From Bacteroidota bacterium (GTDB lineage Bacteria; Bacteroidota; Ignavibacteria; Kapaibacteriales; UBA961), in NCBI GenBank assembly GCA_020852855.1, contig JADZAA010000104.1, forward strand, positions 1 to 50,029: 50,029 nt of DNA. The letters are read 5' to 3'. Position 1 is the first letter of the stretch; the number at the start of each line of letters is the position of its first letter. A model generated the notes under the pieces. The model did no database searches, was not told where the DNA came from, and was given only the letters and a program-made list of their open reading frames with translations. Made by a program: the position numbers and the translations under genes. Below, in pieces: positions 1 to 10,577 of the stretch.

Positions 1-1521
1 AATTTTGGTACGGACGGCTTTAATTTACTGCGGAACAAAGGTGCTTTTTTTGCTTCGACATATTTCTCGCACGCCAAAAACATTACGGCTTTAGGACATT
101 CTATTTTGCTAACCGGTTGTAATCCCGCAAAAAACGGTATTGCCGGCAATGATTTTATTGATGACTCCTGCAACTGTTTGCGCTATTGCGTAGCCGATGA
201 TACAGCAAGAATTTACGGCATTGACAGCCCTATAGGACGCTCGCCGATTCTTCTTGCCGTACCTGCTCTCGGCGACTTACTCATTGCAAAATATCCCGGA
301 AGCAAAACGGCGGCTGTTGCTATGAAAGACCGCGCCGCTATTCTGATGGCCGGCCACAAAGCACGAACTGTTCTTTGGTTTGAACCCGACATCGGCAAGT
401 TTACAACTTCCACTTATTATACGTTGCCGCGCTGGATGGAGTCGTTTAATCGCCGCTATAACTGCAATCGTTACGCCGGCCGGCAATGGCAGGCAACTCT
501 GCCCGACGGTAAGCAGGACGACGTGGAGTTTGAAGCAGATTTTCCCGGCGGCGGGCGCGTATTCCCGCATAAAATTCCCGAAAAAACTACCGATAAAAAC
601 TTTGTTAAAGCCTTTCTGCATACGCCAAGTGCGGTAGAATTGCTGTTCGATGCGGCAAAATCTGCAATAATAGAAGAAAAGCTCGGCATTGACGACCAAC
701 CCGATTTACTTTGCGTAGGAGTTTCGACAACCGATTTTATAGGGCATAATTTTGGGCCGGACAGCCGCGAAATCGAAGAATTATACGTTCAATGCGACCT
801 GATTCTATCGTCGTTCATTAAATTTTTGGATGAGCGCGTAGGGCGTGAAAATTACGTTTTGGTTCTTGCATCCGACCATGGGGTGTCCCCTATACCTGAA
901 CTGATTCGACAGTTCGGAAGCCAACCGATTGATGCCGGAAGATTATCTTATTCAATAGCAACCGATGTCATAAAGCATCGTTTTGATTCGATATACGGCC
1001 CGCAAAGCAACGGAACGCAATGGGTACGTTTTTTTGACCCGCCGAATATTTACTTGAACGAAGCAGTTCTTGAATCTGCCGGGATAAAAGTTGACGAAGC
1101 CGCGGCCGAAGCCCTAAAAGCCGTTCGCTCGGTGAAAGAATTGGCGTATACGGCAACGGTTGCCGAAATTGTTGCAGGTAAGATACCAGAAGGCTGGCCG
1201 GAAGAATTTGCACGGCTTATGCGCAACGACATTTACCCCGGGCGTTCCGGGCATTTAGTAGTATTTCCCGGACAGTATTGGCTTTACGGCGACGAACCGA
1301 GTTCTCACGGCACATTCTACGATTACGACCGTTTTGCAACGATGGCGTTTTTAGGCGGTGAAATTTCAGCAAAACGCATAGACAGCAGAGCCGACCCGGC
1401 CGATATTGCTCCGACTCTTGCGGCTCTTTTAGGCGTTTCAATGCCGGATACGGACGGTGCCGCCCGTACCGAAATTATCAAAACGCCGGCAACAAAAAAC
1501 AACCGAAAGAAGAAAAAATAA
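1..1521 (+). CDS. Alkaline phosphatase family protein (PafA-like / type I phosphodiesterase), 5'-truncated by window edge
   Basis: Reading frame is open from base 1 (NFGTDGFNLLRNKGAFFASTYFSHAKNITALGHSILLTGCNPAKNGIAGNDF...), with later VGVSTTDFIGHNFGPDS, LASDHGVSPIPE and SSHGTFYDYDR metal-site motifs. The track's 106 start is only an internal TTG. Confidence 0.85.
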   Translation, partial: NFGTDGFNLLRNKGAFFASTYFSHAKNITALGHSILLTGCNPAKNGIAGNDFIDDSCNCLRYCVADDTARIYGIDSPIGRSPILLAVPALGDLLIAKYPGSKTAAVAMKDRAAILMAGHKARTVLWFEPDIGKFTTSTYYTLPRWMESFNRRYNCNRYAGRQWQATLPDGKQDDVEFEADFPGGGRVFPHKIPEKTTDKNFVKAFLHTPSAVELLFDAAKSAIIEEKLGIDDQPDLLCVGVSTTDFIGHNFGPDSREIEELYVQCDLILSSFIKFLDERVGRENYVLVLASDHGVSPIPELIRQFGSQPIDAGRLSYSIATDVIKHRFDSIYGPQSNGTQWVRFFDPPNIYLNEAVLESAGIKVDEAAAEALKAVRSVKELAYTATVAEIVAGKIPEGWPEEFARLMRNDIYPGRSGHLVVFPGQYWLYGDEPSSHGTFYDYDRFATMAFLGGEISAKRIDSRADPADIAPTLAALLGVSMPDTDGAARTEIIKTPATKNNRKKKK

Positions 1522-1556
1522 AAAAGCCCGGACTGAATGTAATCGTTCGGGCTTTT
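1522..1556. terminator. Bidirectional rho-independent terminator between convergent genes
   Basis: AAAAGCCCGgac...gttCGGGCTTTT inverted repeat immediately after the phosphatase stop. Confidence 0.85.
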
Positions 1557-1601
1557 ATCATTTGCGGCTTGTTATGCTATACCGATAATGCGCTTTATTC
1601 T

Positions 1602-3155
1602 TTACTTCATAGCTTCGGGATTTTTCTGAATTAACGGAAAGGAAGTTTTGCCGAACTTTATTGTTTCGAGTTTGCCTATCAATGCCTGCGTAGACATTTC
1701 CGACATTCCCATAAATGTTTTCGGATAAACACCAATCCAAACAATAAATACAGTAATAGGAATAAGTTGCCAATATTCGGCACGGGAAAGGTCTTTCAAT
1801 GTGGTATTGGCCGGATTTTCGAGCGGGCCGTACATAACGCGCTGGAACAACCACAGAAGATATACGGCCGCAAAGATAACGCCGCTTGTACCGATTACCG
1901 CAAGCCAAGGATTGTTCAGAAATTGCGATTTATACGCGCCGAGCAATGTAAGAAATTCACCTACAAATCCGTTCAAGCCGGGCAAACCGACCGAAGCGAA
2001 CATTGCAATGGTGAACAGCACGGCGAATTTGGGCATAACTTTCGTAATACCGCCAAACTCCGCTATATCGCGCGTATGACGACGCTCGTAGAGTACGCCT
2101 ACACACAAGAACAGCATACCTGTTGAAAGTCCGTGGTTGACCATTTGAATTATCGCGCCTTGTACGCCCTCGGGAGTCATTGAAAATATGCCGAGCACTA
2201 CAAATCCCAAGTGACTGACAGAAGAATACGCCACTAATTTTTTCATATCGGTTTGTGCCATGGACACGAGTGCGCCATATACAATTCCAATCACGGCCAA
2301 CCATGAAATCGGGACGGCATATTCGAAAGCAGCCTGCGGAAACAAATCCAAGTTAAAGCGTATCAGTCCGTAAGTTCCCATTTTAAGCAATACTCCGGCC
2401 AGAATAACCGAGCCGGCCGTGGGTGCTTGCACGTGAGCATCCGGCAACCAGGTATGTAATGGAAACAGCGGCACTTTAATACAAAACGACAATGCGAACG
2501 CAAGGAAAAGCCATGCTTGAATATCGGCGGGAATTGCAGGTGCAAATTCGCGAAGCTTAATTAAATCCGCCGTAAATTGTCCGCCGTGGGCATGGCCGTA
2601 AAGTATGCCTAGACTTATAATTGCCACAAGCATAAACAGCGAGCCGGCAATCGTGTAAATAAAGAATTTAACCGCAGCGTATATTCTGTCTTTTCCGCCC
2701 CAAATGCCGATAAGGAAGTACATGGGAATCAGTATCAATTCCCAGAACACATAGAACAAGAATGTATCGAGAGCCATAAAAACGCCCGTCATGGCGAATT
2801 GCAGCAGGAGCATCATAAAATAATACTCCTTTTCGCGTTTTTTAATTGCTCCGAACGAGCTGAGAATTGCAATCGGGCTGATAAACGTAGTGAGCAAAAC
2901 AAGCAACATACTCATACCGTCAACACCAATTCGGAAACCGGCATCGAAAGTCGGAATCCACGTTGCATCCAGCACCATCTGGAAGCCGGAATTAGAACGG
3001 TCGAACTCCGGTATTAAAAGCAACGATGCTAAAAATGACAGAACCGACACAGACAATGCTGTCGTACGCAACGCCTTGCTTTGGTCGCGTTTGATAAACA
3101 GCATAGCTGCCGAGCCGAGCAACGGCAAAAACAATGTAACGAGCAACATGCCCAT
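1602..3155 (-). CDS. nuoM: NADH-quinone oxidoreductase subunit M
   Basis: 517 aa polytopic; FWELILIPMYFLIGIWGG, PLFPLHTWLPDAHVQAPTAGSVILAGVLLKMGTYG, DMKKLVAYSSVSHLGFVVLGI. Confidence 0.95.
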   Translation of the reverse strand: MGMLLVTLFLPLLGSAAMLFIKRDQSKALRTTALSVSVLSFLASLLLIPEFDRSNSGFQMVLDATWIPTFDAGFRIGVDGMSMLLVLLTTFISPIAILSSFGAIKKREKEYYFMMLLLQFAMTGVFMALDTFLFYVFWELILIPMYFLIGIWGGKDRIYAAVKFFIYTIAGSLFMLVAIISLGILYGHAHGGQFTADLIKLREFAPAIPADIQAWLFLAFALSFCIKVPLFPLHTWLPDAHVQAPTAGSVILAGVLLKMGTYGLIRFNLDLFPQAAFEYAVPISWLAVIGIVYGALVSMAQTDMKKLVAYSSVSHLGFVVLGIFSMTPEGVQGAIIQMVNHGLSTGMLFLCVGVLYERRHTRDIAEFGGITKVMPKFAVLFTIAMFASVGLPGLNGFVGEFLTLLGAYKSQFLNNPWLAVIGTSGVIFAAVYLLWLFQRVMYGPLENPANTTLKDLSRAEYWQLIPITVFIVWIGVYPKTFMGMSEMSTQALIGKLETIKFGKTSFPLIQKNPEAMK

Positions 3156-3407
3156 ATATTCATCCTAAAATATGTTTGTTGTGCATTTGCGCGAAGACCG
3201 TTAGAGCGCGAGTAATTACGGAAACCGCAAATCGCCGGAATCTTCTTCGGATATTTCTGTACTATCTGTAAATTGCTTTTCTTACAAACGGATAATTCGG
3301 AATTTCGTTCGAGATTTTACAACGATGGGCAGCTCCGCCCGAATCTTTTTTCGATAACACTCCGAAATTTCCGTTTCTTTTCATTCCACGCACGGGATAA
3401 CGAAAAT

Positions 3408-5369
3408 TTATCCAACGGCTAACCACGTAAGTATAACCACAATGCCCGCAATCATCAGCAGTGCATAGTTTTGCGTTACGCCCGACTGGATACGCCTAAG
3501 CGACTCGCCGGCACTTTGCGTTGTTTTTGCCGCACCGTTTATCAAGCCGTCTACTATTTTTACGTCGAACACTTTCCAGAGAAATCGTTCGGAAAATTGA
3601 TAAATAAATGAAACGACAAGTGCTTGATAAATTTCATCTATGCGATATTTATGCAACAGCAGATTATAAGCACCTTTGAATTTTCGGGCGAGTTCGGCCG
3701 GCTTTTCCGATTCTTCTTTATACAATTTCGAGGCAAGCAGAATTCCGGCTGTTGCTATTGCTATCGAAGCCGCCATCAGCACATATTCAATGGCATGAAT
3801 GCTGTGATGTTCGCCGCGGCCGAGTATTCCGTTCGCTTGCGAGAAAATAGGGCCAAGCCAATTTTCCAACAAATTCGGATGGTCACTTGCAAAAAAGCCC
3901 AATGCATACGGCACGCCGAGAAAACCGCCTACCACCGATAAGAATGCCAATACGTTTAACGGCAATGTCATTGTAACGGGCGACTCGTGCGGGTGCAGGC
4001 GATGGTGGTCGAACCGCTCCTTGCCGCCGAATGTAAGATAATACAGACGGAACATATAAAACGCCGTGCAGAAAGCAGCTATAGCCAGAATTATCCACAT
4101 CGGGCCGTGTCCGCCATGCTCAAATGTCATCCAAAGTATTTCATCTTTGGAGAAAAATCCGGCTAATGGCGGAATACCGGAAATTGCTATCGTTCCAATT
4201 AAAAATGTTCTGTGTGTTACGGGCATATATTTTTTCAGTCCGCCCATTTTTTGAATGTCTTGTTCCTCGTGCATTCCGTGAATTACCGAACCCGAACCAA
4301 GGAAAAGCAGGGCTTTGAAAAATGCGTGCGTCATTACGTGGAATACGGCGGCGGTAAACGCGCCTACGCCAAGTGCTGCGAACATAAAGCCTAATTGACT
4401 TACCGTAGAATATGCGAGAACTTTCTTTATGTCGTTTTGCACTATGCCGATTGTTGCCGCCACAAGAGCCGTAGTTACTCCCACAACTGCAACCACCGTC
4501 ATTGCGTCCGGCGCAAGGGCAAACAGCGTGGCATTACGAGCAACAAGAAAAATCCCGGCCGTAACCATAGTAGCCGCGTGAATAAGCGCGGAAACCGGAG
4601 TCGGTCCCGCCATTGCATCGGGCAACCATACGGCAAGAGGTAATTGTGCTGATTTTCCGGTACTGCCCAAGAACAGAAGCAAAGCTATTGCCGTCATTAT
4701 ACCCGCGTCGGGCGGCGCAACGGCAGCAGCTGTATTGACCGCATTGTATTCTAATGTTCCGAACGTCTTGTAAATCAAGAACATGGCAATAAGTACGCCG
4801 AAATCACCGATACGATTGGCTATAAATGCTTTATTGGCGGCATCGCCGGTAAATCTGATATTTACACCTTCAAATTTTCTGTCGTACCAAAAGCCTATAA
4901 GCAAATACGAGCATAATCCTACGCCCTCCCAGCCGAGAAATGTCAGCAGGAAATTATTTGCCAGCACAAGGTTAAGCATCATGAAAATGAATAAATTCAG
5001 ATAGGCGAAAAAACGCGGATAGCTTTTATCGCCGTGCATATAGCCCATCGAATAGATATGTATCAGCGTTCCTATGCCCGTGACAATAAGTGCGTACACT
5101 ATTGAAAGCTGGTCAACCTGATAGGCAACATCTACATTGAAGTTTCCGGCGGCCAGCCAAGAAAATATATATGTAGTGTGAGAGCGTGCGTCTGCGGGCA
5201 GGCCTGTAAGCGTAAAAAACAGCGTTGCGGCTACGGCAAACGACAGTCCTACGGCCGCGCTTGCTATTCCGCCGATAAGAGCCTCGCTCTTAAGTTTTTT
5301 ACCGAAAAATCCCGTTATCAAAAAGCCGATTAACGGAAATAAAGGAATAAGGTACGCCAAGTCGAGCAT
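3408..5369 (-). CDS. nuoL: NADH-quinone oxidoreductase subunit L
   Basis: 653 aa; GWEGVGLCSYLLIGFW, GKSAQLPLAVWLPDAMAGPTPVSALIHAATMVTAGIFLVAR, DIKKVLAYSTVSQLGFM. Confidence 0.95.
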   Translation of the reverse strand: MLDLAYLIPLFPLIGFLITGFFGKKLKSEALIGGIASAAVGLSFAVAATLFFTLTGLPADARSHTTYIFSWLAAGNFNVDVAYQVDQLSIVYALIVTGIGTLIHIYSMGYMHGDKSYPRFFAYLNLFIFMMLNLVLANNFLLTFLGWEGVGLCSYLLIGFWYDRKFEGVNIRFTGDAANKAFIANRIGDFGVLIAMFLIYKTFGTLEYNAVNTAAAVAPPDAGIMTAIALLLFLGSTGKSAQLPLAVWLPDAMAGPTPVSALIHAATMVTAGIFLVARNATLFALAPDAMTVVAVVGVTTALVAATIGIVQNDIKKVLAYSTVSQLGFMFAALGVGAFTAAVFHVMTHAFFKALLFLGSGSVIHGMHEEQDIQKMGGLKKYMPVTHRTFLIGTIAISGIPPLAGFFSKDEILWMTFEHGGHGPMWIILAIAAFCTAFYMFRLYYLTFGGKERFDHHRLHPHESPVTMTLPLNVLAFLSVVGGFLGVPYALGFFASDHPNLLENWLGPIFSQANGILGRGEHHSIHAIEYVLMAASIAIATAGILLASKLYKEESEKPAELARKFKGAYNLLLHKYRIDEIYQALVVSFIYQFSERFLWKVFDVKIVDGLINGAAKTTQSAGESLRRIQSGVTQNYALLMIAGIVVILTWLAVG

Positions 5370-5471
5370 AACTCTATAGGCTTAGTTATACATACATTGT
5401 TGTATTTTCCACGTAAGAAGTGCGTAAATATACACGCTTCTGTTTTCAAGATAAGTTCACGAGCGCAGCTT

Positions 5472-6368
5472 TTATGTTTCGGCAAAAACTTCACGCTCAA
5501 AACCAATTTCTACATTTTGGAACTGAATCCGCATTGTTTCGTCAATTATCATCATTGCGTTGCGCTCTACTTTCATCCAGTCCGAACGCCGTTGCGTTAT
5601 AGGTTCGGAAGCAACTACTATAGCCGTAGGGCGGCCGTTTGATGCCGGTTCCATTTGGCAAACACCGGCTTGGCAATTATATTCACGCCCGAACATATAA
5701 TAAAGCGTTGCGGGTTGTACGTTAGGATTTGTAGTATAGCGCATCGAAACCAAGCTCGTTCCGTTGGTAACGCATACGTTCAAATAAGAATGCGATTTAA
5801 CGCCACATTCTATCAACAATTCGCTTAGGTCTTCCATGGCACGGTACAGCGCGTACACCATTTCATCACAACTTACCTCACCCGAAGGGTCTTCGATATG
5901 ATTGAGGAACAGTCCGAAAAAATGTTCTGAATCCGTGGATCCCAATATGGCATCGTAAGCCACATCGTTCAGGTCACGCAACAGTTTACGTCGAATTTCC
6001 TTAAACCCGCCTATCATGCCGTTGTGCATGAACATAAGTTTGCCGCATGAGAACGGGTGCGAGTTGAACTCTTCGACTACCATGCCGGGCGAAGCTGCTC
6101 GTATATGCGCAAACATTAGCGGCGTATAAATTTTTTTGGCGAGACTCCGCAGATTATGGTCGCTCCAAGCGGGCTTTATGCTGCGGAACACACAAGGCTC
6201 ATTATCAATTTCCGGTGCGTACCAACCGATTCCGAAGCCGTCGCCATTAACGGCAACCGACATTTCTCCGGCATTTACGCTTTGGGCGTTTATAAGCGAA
6301 AATTTAGGCTTATACAACAAATCGTCGGCTATAACCGGCGTTCCGATATAGGCAATAAAACGGCACAT
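5472..6368 (-). CDS. Class II glutamine amidotransferase (YafJ/Dug3-like)
   Basis: 298 aa starting MCRFIAYIG (N-terminal nucleophile Cys); NGDGFGIGWY, AHIRAASPG, NSHPFSCGKLMFMHNG. Confidence 0.85.
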   Translation of the reverse strand: MCRFIAYIGTPVIADDLLYKPKFSLINAQSVNAGEMSVAVNGDGFGIGWYAPEIDNEPCVFRSIKPAWSDHNLRSLAKKIYTPLMFAHIRAASPGMVVEEFNSHPFSCGKLMFMHNGMIGGFKEIRRKLLRDLNDVAYDAILGSTDSEHFFGLFLNHIEDPSGEVSCDEMVYALYRAMEDLSELLIECGVKSHSYLNVCVTNGTSLVSMRYTTNPNVQPATLYYMFGREYNCQAGVCQMEPASNGRPTAIVVASEPITQRRSDWMKVERNAMMIIDETMRIQFQNVEIGFEREVFAET

Positions 6369-6492
6369 TTGACAACCTCCGAGTGAGAGGGGCTAAATTT
6401 ACGAAACCTTGCCCGCTTAACCAACAGCAAAATAATAAAAAATCCGCCCGACGCGGCCGGTCGAACGGATTACAAGCCGTTATTCAAAAGGC

Positions 6493-7182
6493 TCATGCAG
6501 CCGCCCGCTCGGCACAATATGTTTCGTATACGCCGTCGAGCAACAGATTTAGGGCATCGGCCGCTTCGCGAGCCGCATCAAGTGCCACTTCTTTTTGCTG
6601 ATCGGTTTCACATAACCGTATAAGTGCTTCGCGAGTAACGGTGCGATGTATTTCATCGGCCTTTTCGTGAACTTCAAAGAAAATCAGCGCATCTTCCGAA
6701 TTTAAGCCGTAGTATTTTTTCAATCCTTCTATCTTTGTAGTGCTGACTTCCGGTATTTGCGATTCGTAGGCATATAGTGCGGCAAGTCCTTCAACGGGAT
6801 TTTTGCGCCCTGCCAAGTCTTTCAGTATTCTTACGGATTCCTTAGTATGGGGCAAGTATTTCCGCGCCGCCATTTCATCACGACTTACGCCCAAAGCATC
6901 TCCGAAACGCCTCCAAAGCTCAGGGTGATTATCCGGCCCGTGCTCCTCTTCAATCAGATTTTCAAGAAGCATCTGACGAATTTCCATATCCTCGCAATTA
7001 GCATGAGTTGCACTTACGTAGGTCGGGAAATAATAAACTTGCCAATAATATTCCATCGCATAATGCCGCAACATATTCAGGTCAAGTTTGCCCTCGCTCC
7101 ACATTTGATAGAACGGGTGGTGCAATAAATGTCGTTCTCCGATTACGGAGTCAAGACTCGCAAGAAATTCTTCGTTCGACAT
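6493..7182 (-). CDS. CADD-family (TenA/PqqC-like fold) di-metal oxygenase; putative pABA-forming protein
   Basis: 229 aa; AMEYYWQVYYFPTYVSATHANCED, LIEEEHGPDNHPELWRRFGDALGV, ALYAYESQIPEVSTTKIEGLKKYYG, FFEVHEKADEIHR match the CADD family pattern as I recall it. Confidence 0.75.
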   Translation of the reverse strand: MSNEEFLASLDSVIGERHLLHHPFYQMWSEGKLDLNMLRHYAMEYYWQVYYFPTYVSATHANCEDMEIRQMLLENLIEEEHGPDNHPELWRRFGDALGVSRDEMAARKYLPHTKESVRILKDLAGRKNPVEGLAALYAYESQIPEVSTTKIEGLKKYYGLNSEDALIFFEVHEKADEIHRTVTREALIRLCETDQQKEVALDAAREAADALNLLLDGVYETYCAERAAA

Positions 7183-7231
7183 CTTAAACTACTCCTTGAA
7201 AAAAGGCATGTAACACTACGAAATTTAGGCA

Positions 7232-7239
7232 CAAAGATA
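7232..7239 (-). promoter_or_regulatory. Bacteroidota-type -7 element (TATCTTTG on minus strand)
   Basis: Plus strand CAAAGATA about 50 bp upstream of the CADD-family start. Confidence 0.5.
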
Positions 7240-7340
7240 CGTATTTTTAGTGTTTTCGCACGTATTTTCTATGTGTGTTGCTACGTTGCCTTGCGTTCCC
7301 CGATTATTGCGGCTGTTTTTAACTGGCGCAACAAACTGCT

Positions 7341-8963
7341 TTATTTTGCACACTTATTTTGCAACGCAGCCTTGATAAAACCGATAAAAATCGGATGTCC
7401 GGTAACGGCGCGCGATTGCAATTCAGGGTGAAATTGCGCTCCAACAAAGAATGGGTGCCCTGGCAACTCTATTGTTTCCACAAGCGTTGAATCGGGTGAA
7501 AGTCCGCTTAGAACCATGCCTTTTTCCTCGAGAATTTGCCTATACGCATTATTAACCTCATAGCGGTGCCGATGGCGTTCGGATATTAACTCGCGGCCGT
7601 ATAATTGATGAATCAGCGTGTCCTTCTTTAATATGCACGGATACGCTCCCAAGCGCATAGTACCTCCTTTATCAACGATTTGTCTTTGATTGGGAAGCAA
7701 GTCGACAACGCTGTTTTTAGTCTTTTTGAATTCGCTTGAATTTGCGTCTGCAATTCCGCATATGCTCCGTGTAAATTCAATTACCGCGCATTGCATTCCC
7801 AAACAAATTCCGAAAAACGGAATATTATTCTCACGCACATATTTTATTGCTTCGATTTTTCCCTCGATGCCGCGATTGCCGAATCCGGGCGCAATCAGCA
7901 CACCGTTCAGCTCTTGCAGCATTTCTGCGACATTTTCTCGCGTAACCTCTTCCGAGTTAATCCATTTTATATTTACCCGTGCATTATTTATTGCACCGGC
8001 GTGTATAAACGCTTCAACAATACTTTTGTAGGAATCTTGCGTTTGCATATATTTTCCTACCAAACCGACAGTTACATCGTGTTTAGGATTTTTGATGCGT
8101 TGTACGAATTTAGACCAATTTTCCATATTCAGCGGATAATCGGGTTTGGACTCCGGCGAGCGCACATTCATTTTCCGCAGAATAATATCGTCTAAATTGC
8201 GCCTTGAATAGAATATCGGAACTTCGTAAATGGTTTCCACATCAAGTGCTTCTATAACCGAATCTTCCTCCACATTGCAAAAAAGAGCGATTTTGGAGCG
8301 TATTTCCTTGTTTAATCTCTGCTCCGTGCGGCACAGCAGTATATCGGGGCGGATTCCGTTTTCCATCAACACCTTAGCCGAGTGTTGCGTCGGCTTGGTT
8401 TTAAGCTCGCCGGCGGATCGCACATAAGGCACGTAGGTCAAATGTATGTTCAGCGTATTTCGTGCTCCTTTTTCCAAGCAAATCTGGCGAACAGACTCCA
8501 AAAACGGCAACGATTCTATATCGCCTACGGTGCCTCCTATTTCGATTATCACAAAATCGTATTGCTTGTCGAACAGCGTCATTCTGCGCTTTATTTCGTC
8601 GGTTATATGCGGAATAACTTGCACGGTTTTTCCGAGATAGCCGCCCTTGCGCTCGCGTGTAATTACCTCGAAATATGCTTGACCAGCGGACGCGCTGTTA
8701 TAGCGTGTGGTCGGAACGCCGAGAAACCTCTCGTAATGTCCCAAATCAAGGTCGGTTTCGGCTCCGTCGTCTGTTACATATACCTCGCCGTGCTGATGCG
8801 GACTCATCGTACCGGGGTCAATATTGATATACGGGTCGAGTTTTATAATCGTTACGCCGAACCCGCGTTGCTTCAGCAGCAGTCCGATAGATGCCGAGGC
8901 GATGCCTTTGCCAAGCGACGACAAGACACCGCCCGTAATGAAAATGTATTTTGTTTTGGGCAT
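7341..8963 (-). CDS. pyrG: CTP synthase
   Basis: MPKTKYIFITGGVLSSLGKGIASASIGLLLKQRG, GGTVGDIESLPFLE, GFGNRGIEGKIEAIKYVRENNIPFFGICLGMQ. Start trimmed from 9071 to 8963 (MPKTKY). Confidence 0.97.
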   Translation of the reverse strand: MPKTKYIFITGGVLSSLGKGIASASIGLLLKQRGFGVTIIKLDPYINIDPGTMSPHQHGEVYVTDDGAETDLDLGHYERFLGVPTTRYNSASAGQAYFEVITRERKGGYLGKTVQVIPHITDEIKRRMTLFDKQYDFVIIEIGGTVGDIESLPFLESVRQICLEKGARNTLNIHLTYVPYVRSAGELKTKPTQHSAKVLMENGIRPDILLCRTEQRLNKEIRSKIALFCNVEEDSVIEALDVETIYEVPIFYSRRNLDDIILRKMNVRSPESKPDYPLNMENWSKFVQRIKNPKHDVTVGLVGKYMQTQDSYKSIVEAFIHAGAINNARVNIKWINSEEVTRENVAEMLQELNGVLIAPGFGNRGIEGKIEAIKYVRENNIPFFGICLGMQCAVIEFTRSICGIADANSSEFKKTKNSVVDLLPNQRQIVDKGGTMRLGAYPCILKKDTLIHQLYGRELISERHRHRYEVNNAYRQILEEKGMVLSGLSPDSTLVETIELPGHPFFVGAQFHPELQSRAVTGHPIFIGFIKAALQNKCAK

Positions 8964-9052
8964 AATCGCCTCGAAATATGGAAGCGTGTTAAGTTGTGCA
9001 AATATTGGACTGACAGCGAAGTTATTCCGAACAAAACTTCGCAAAAACAGTA

Positions 9053-9083
9053 AAAAAGAGGCGCATAGCATACGCCTCTTTTT
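9053..9083 (-). terminator. Rho-independent terminator downstream of icd
   Basis: AAAAAGAGGCG catagcata CGCCTCTTTTT perfect inverted repeat, 27 bp past the icd stop. Confidence 0.85.
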
Positions 9084-9109
9084 ATGAGGAAAAATATATT
9101 TCTACAATT

Positions 9110-10378
9110 TTACATAGCCGCAATTACTGCGTCGCCGAACTCGGAGCATTTAACTTCCGTTGCACCGTCCATCAAGCGTGCAAAATCGTAAGTAACTGTT
9201 TTATTGGCTATTGCGCCGTTCATGCCTTTGATTATCAGGTCGGCGGCTTCGTTCCAGCCAAGATATCGGAACATCATTTCGCCGGAAAGAATCACCGATC
9301 CCGGATTTACTTTGTCGAGCCCTGCGTATTTGGGTGCAGTTCCGTGCGTAGCCTCGAAAATCGCGTAGCCGTTATCGTAATTGATATTTGCGCCCGGAGC
9401 AATGCCGATACCGCCTACTTGTGCGGCCAAAGCATCGGAAATATAATCGCCGTTCAGATTCAGCGTGGCTATTACGTCGTATTCCGCAGGGCGCGTCAGA
9501 ATTTGTTGCAAAAATGCATCGGCAATAACGTCTTTAACCAATAATTTATCGCCCGACGCACCGTCGCAATCGTCCCAACCGACTGCAACATCGGAAAATT
9601 CCGAGCGCACAAGTTCGTAGCCCCAATCACGGAAAGAACCTTCGGTAAATTTCATGATATTGCCTTTATGCACAAGCGTTACATTCTTGCGGCCTTGGCG
9701 CAAAGCATATTTCAAAGCAGCGCGGACAAGCCGTTGCGTACCGGGTTTGGACACGGGTTTTACGCCTATACCGATTTCATCGGGTTCGCTTGCACCGAAG
9801 CGTATTTTTTTTGCGAGTGCGGGAAATTCCGCCGCCATATAATCCAACATTTTTCGCGCTTCCGGCGTGCCGGCTTTAAATTCTATGCCTGCATAAATAT
9901 CTTCGGTGTTTTCGCGGAAAATTACCATATCTACTTTTTCCGGATTTTTTACCGGCGAGGGAACACCCTTGAAATATACCACAGGACGCAAGCAAACATA
10001 TAGGTCGAGCAACTGCCGCAACGCTACGTTTATGGAACGTATGCCGCCGCCGACCGGCGTGGTAAGCGGGCCTTTTATGCCTACTACATATTCTTTTACG
10101 GCTTCCAGCGTGTCATCGGGCAACCAAGTATTTTCGCCGTAGACTACATTGGATTTTTCGCCTGCGAATATCTCGAACCATACGATAGATTTTGCGCCGT
10201 TGTATGCCTTTTGTACGGCAGCGTCGAATACTTTATGCGATGCCGCCCAAATATCCGGCCCTGTGCCGTCGCCTTCTATAAACGGTATTATCGGATTATT
10301 CGGAACATTCAGCGAGCCGTCTTCATTGACGGTTATTTTGCGGCCTGTTTGCGGTGCTGCAAGTTTTACGTATGCCAT
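9110..10378 (-). CDS. icd: NADP-dependent isocitrate dehydrogenase
   Basis: [92 protein letters not shown]. Start trimmed from 10465 to 10378. Confidence 0.95.
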   Translation of the reverse strand: MAYVKLAAPQTGRKITVNEDGSLNVPNNPIIPFIEGDGTGPDIWAASHKVFDAAVQKAYNGAKSIVWFEIFAGEKSNVVYGENTWLPDDTLEAVKEYVVGIKGPLTTPVGGGIRSINVALRQLLDLYVCLRPVVYFKGVPSPVKNPEKVDMVIFRENTEDIYAGIEFKAGTPEARKMLDYMAAEFPALAKKIRFGASEPDEIGIGVKPVSKPGTQRLVRAALKYALRQGRKNVTLVHKGNIMKFTEGSFRDWGYELVRSEFSDVAVGWDDCDGASGDKLLVKDVIADAFLQQILTRPAEYDVIATLNLNGDYISDALAAQVGGIGIAPGANINYDNGYAIFEATHGTAPKYAGLDKVNPGSVILSGEMMFRYLGWNEAADLIIKGMNGAIANKTVTYDFARLMDGATEVKCSEFGDAVIAAM

Positions 10379-10434
10379 GAGATTCAAAAAAAGAAAGGAT
10401 TGAAGATTAAAGGTAAGTTGCTTTCGACGGGGTG

Positions 10435-10442
10435 CAAAAGTA
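10435..10442 (-). promoter_or_regulatory. Bacteroidota-type -7 element (TACTTTTG on minus strand) for icd
   Basis: Plus strand CAAAAGTA about 57 bp upstream of the trimmed icd start. Confidence 0.45.
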
Positions 10443-10577
10443 CGGAAATTAGCGCAAAAAAACAATGCAGGTTATGCTATATGCATGGTTGTTGCTATAA
10501 GTTCGCAACGCTACATCAATATAGTCAAGTTACGGCAATACCGTCGTAATTGATTGAAAAACAGAAAATAACAGATT

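Noticed and set aside
277-699. 140-aa minus-strand ORF inside the phosphatase
   Set aside because: Composition is typical of an antisense frame, and the sense strand carries clear phosphatase motifs.
8382-9053. 223-aa plus-strand ORF antisense to pyrG
   Set aside because: Lies entirely within the conserved pyrG coding region and its upstream gap and shows no recognisable domain; a by-product of codon bias.
8964-9071. 36-aa N-terminal extension of PyrG
   Set aside because: Overlaps the icd terminator hairpin; MPKTKYIFITGG is the canonical start.
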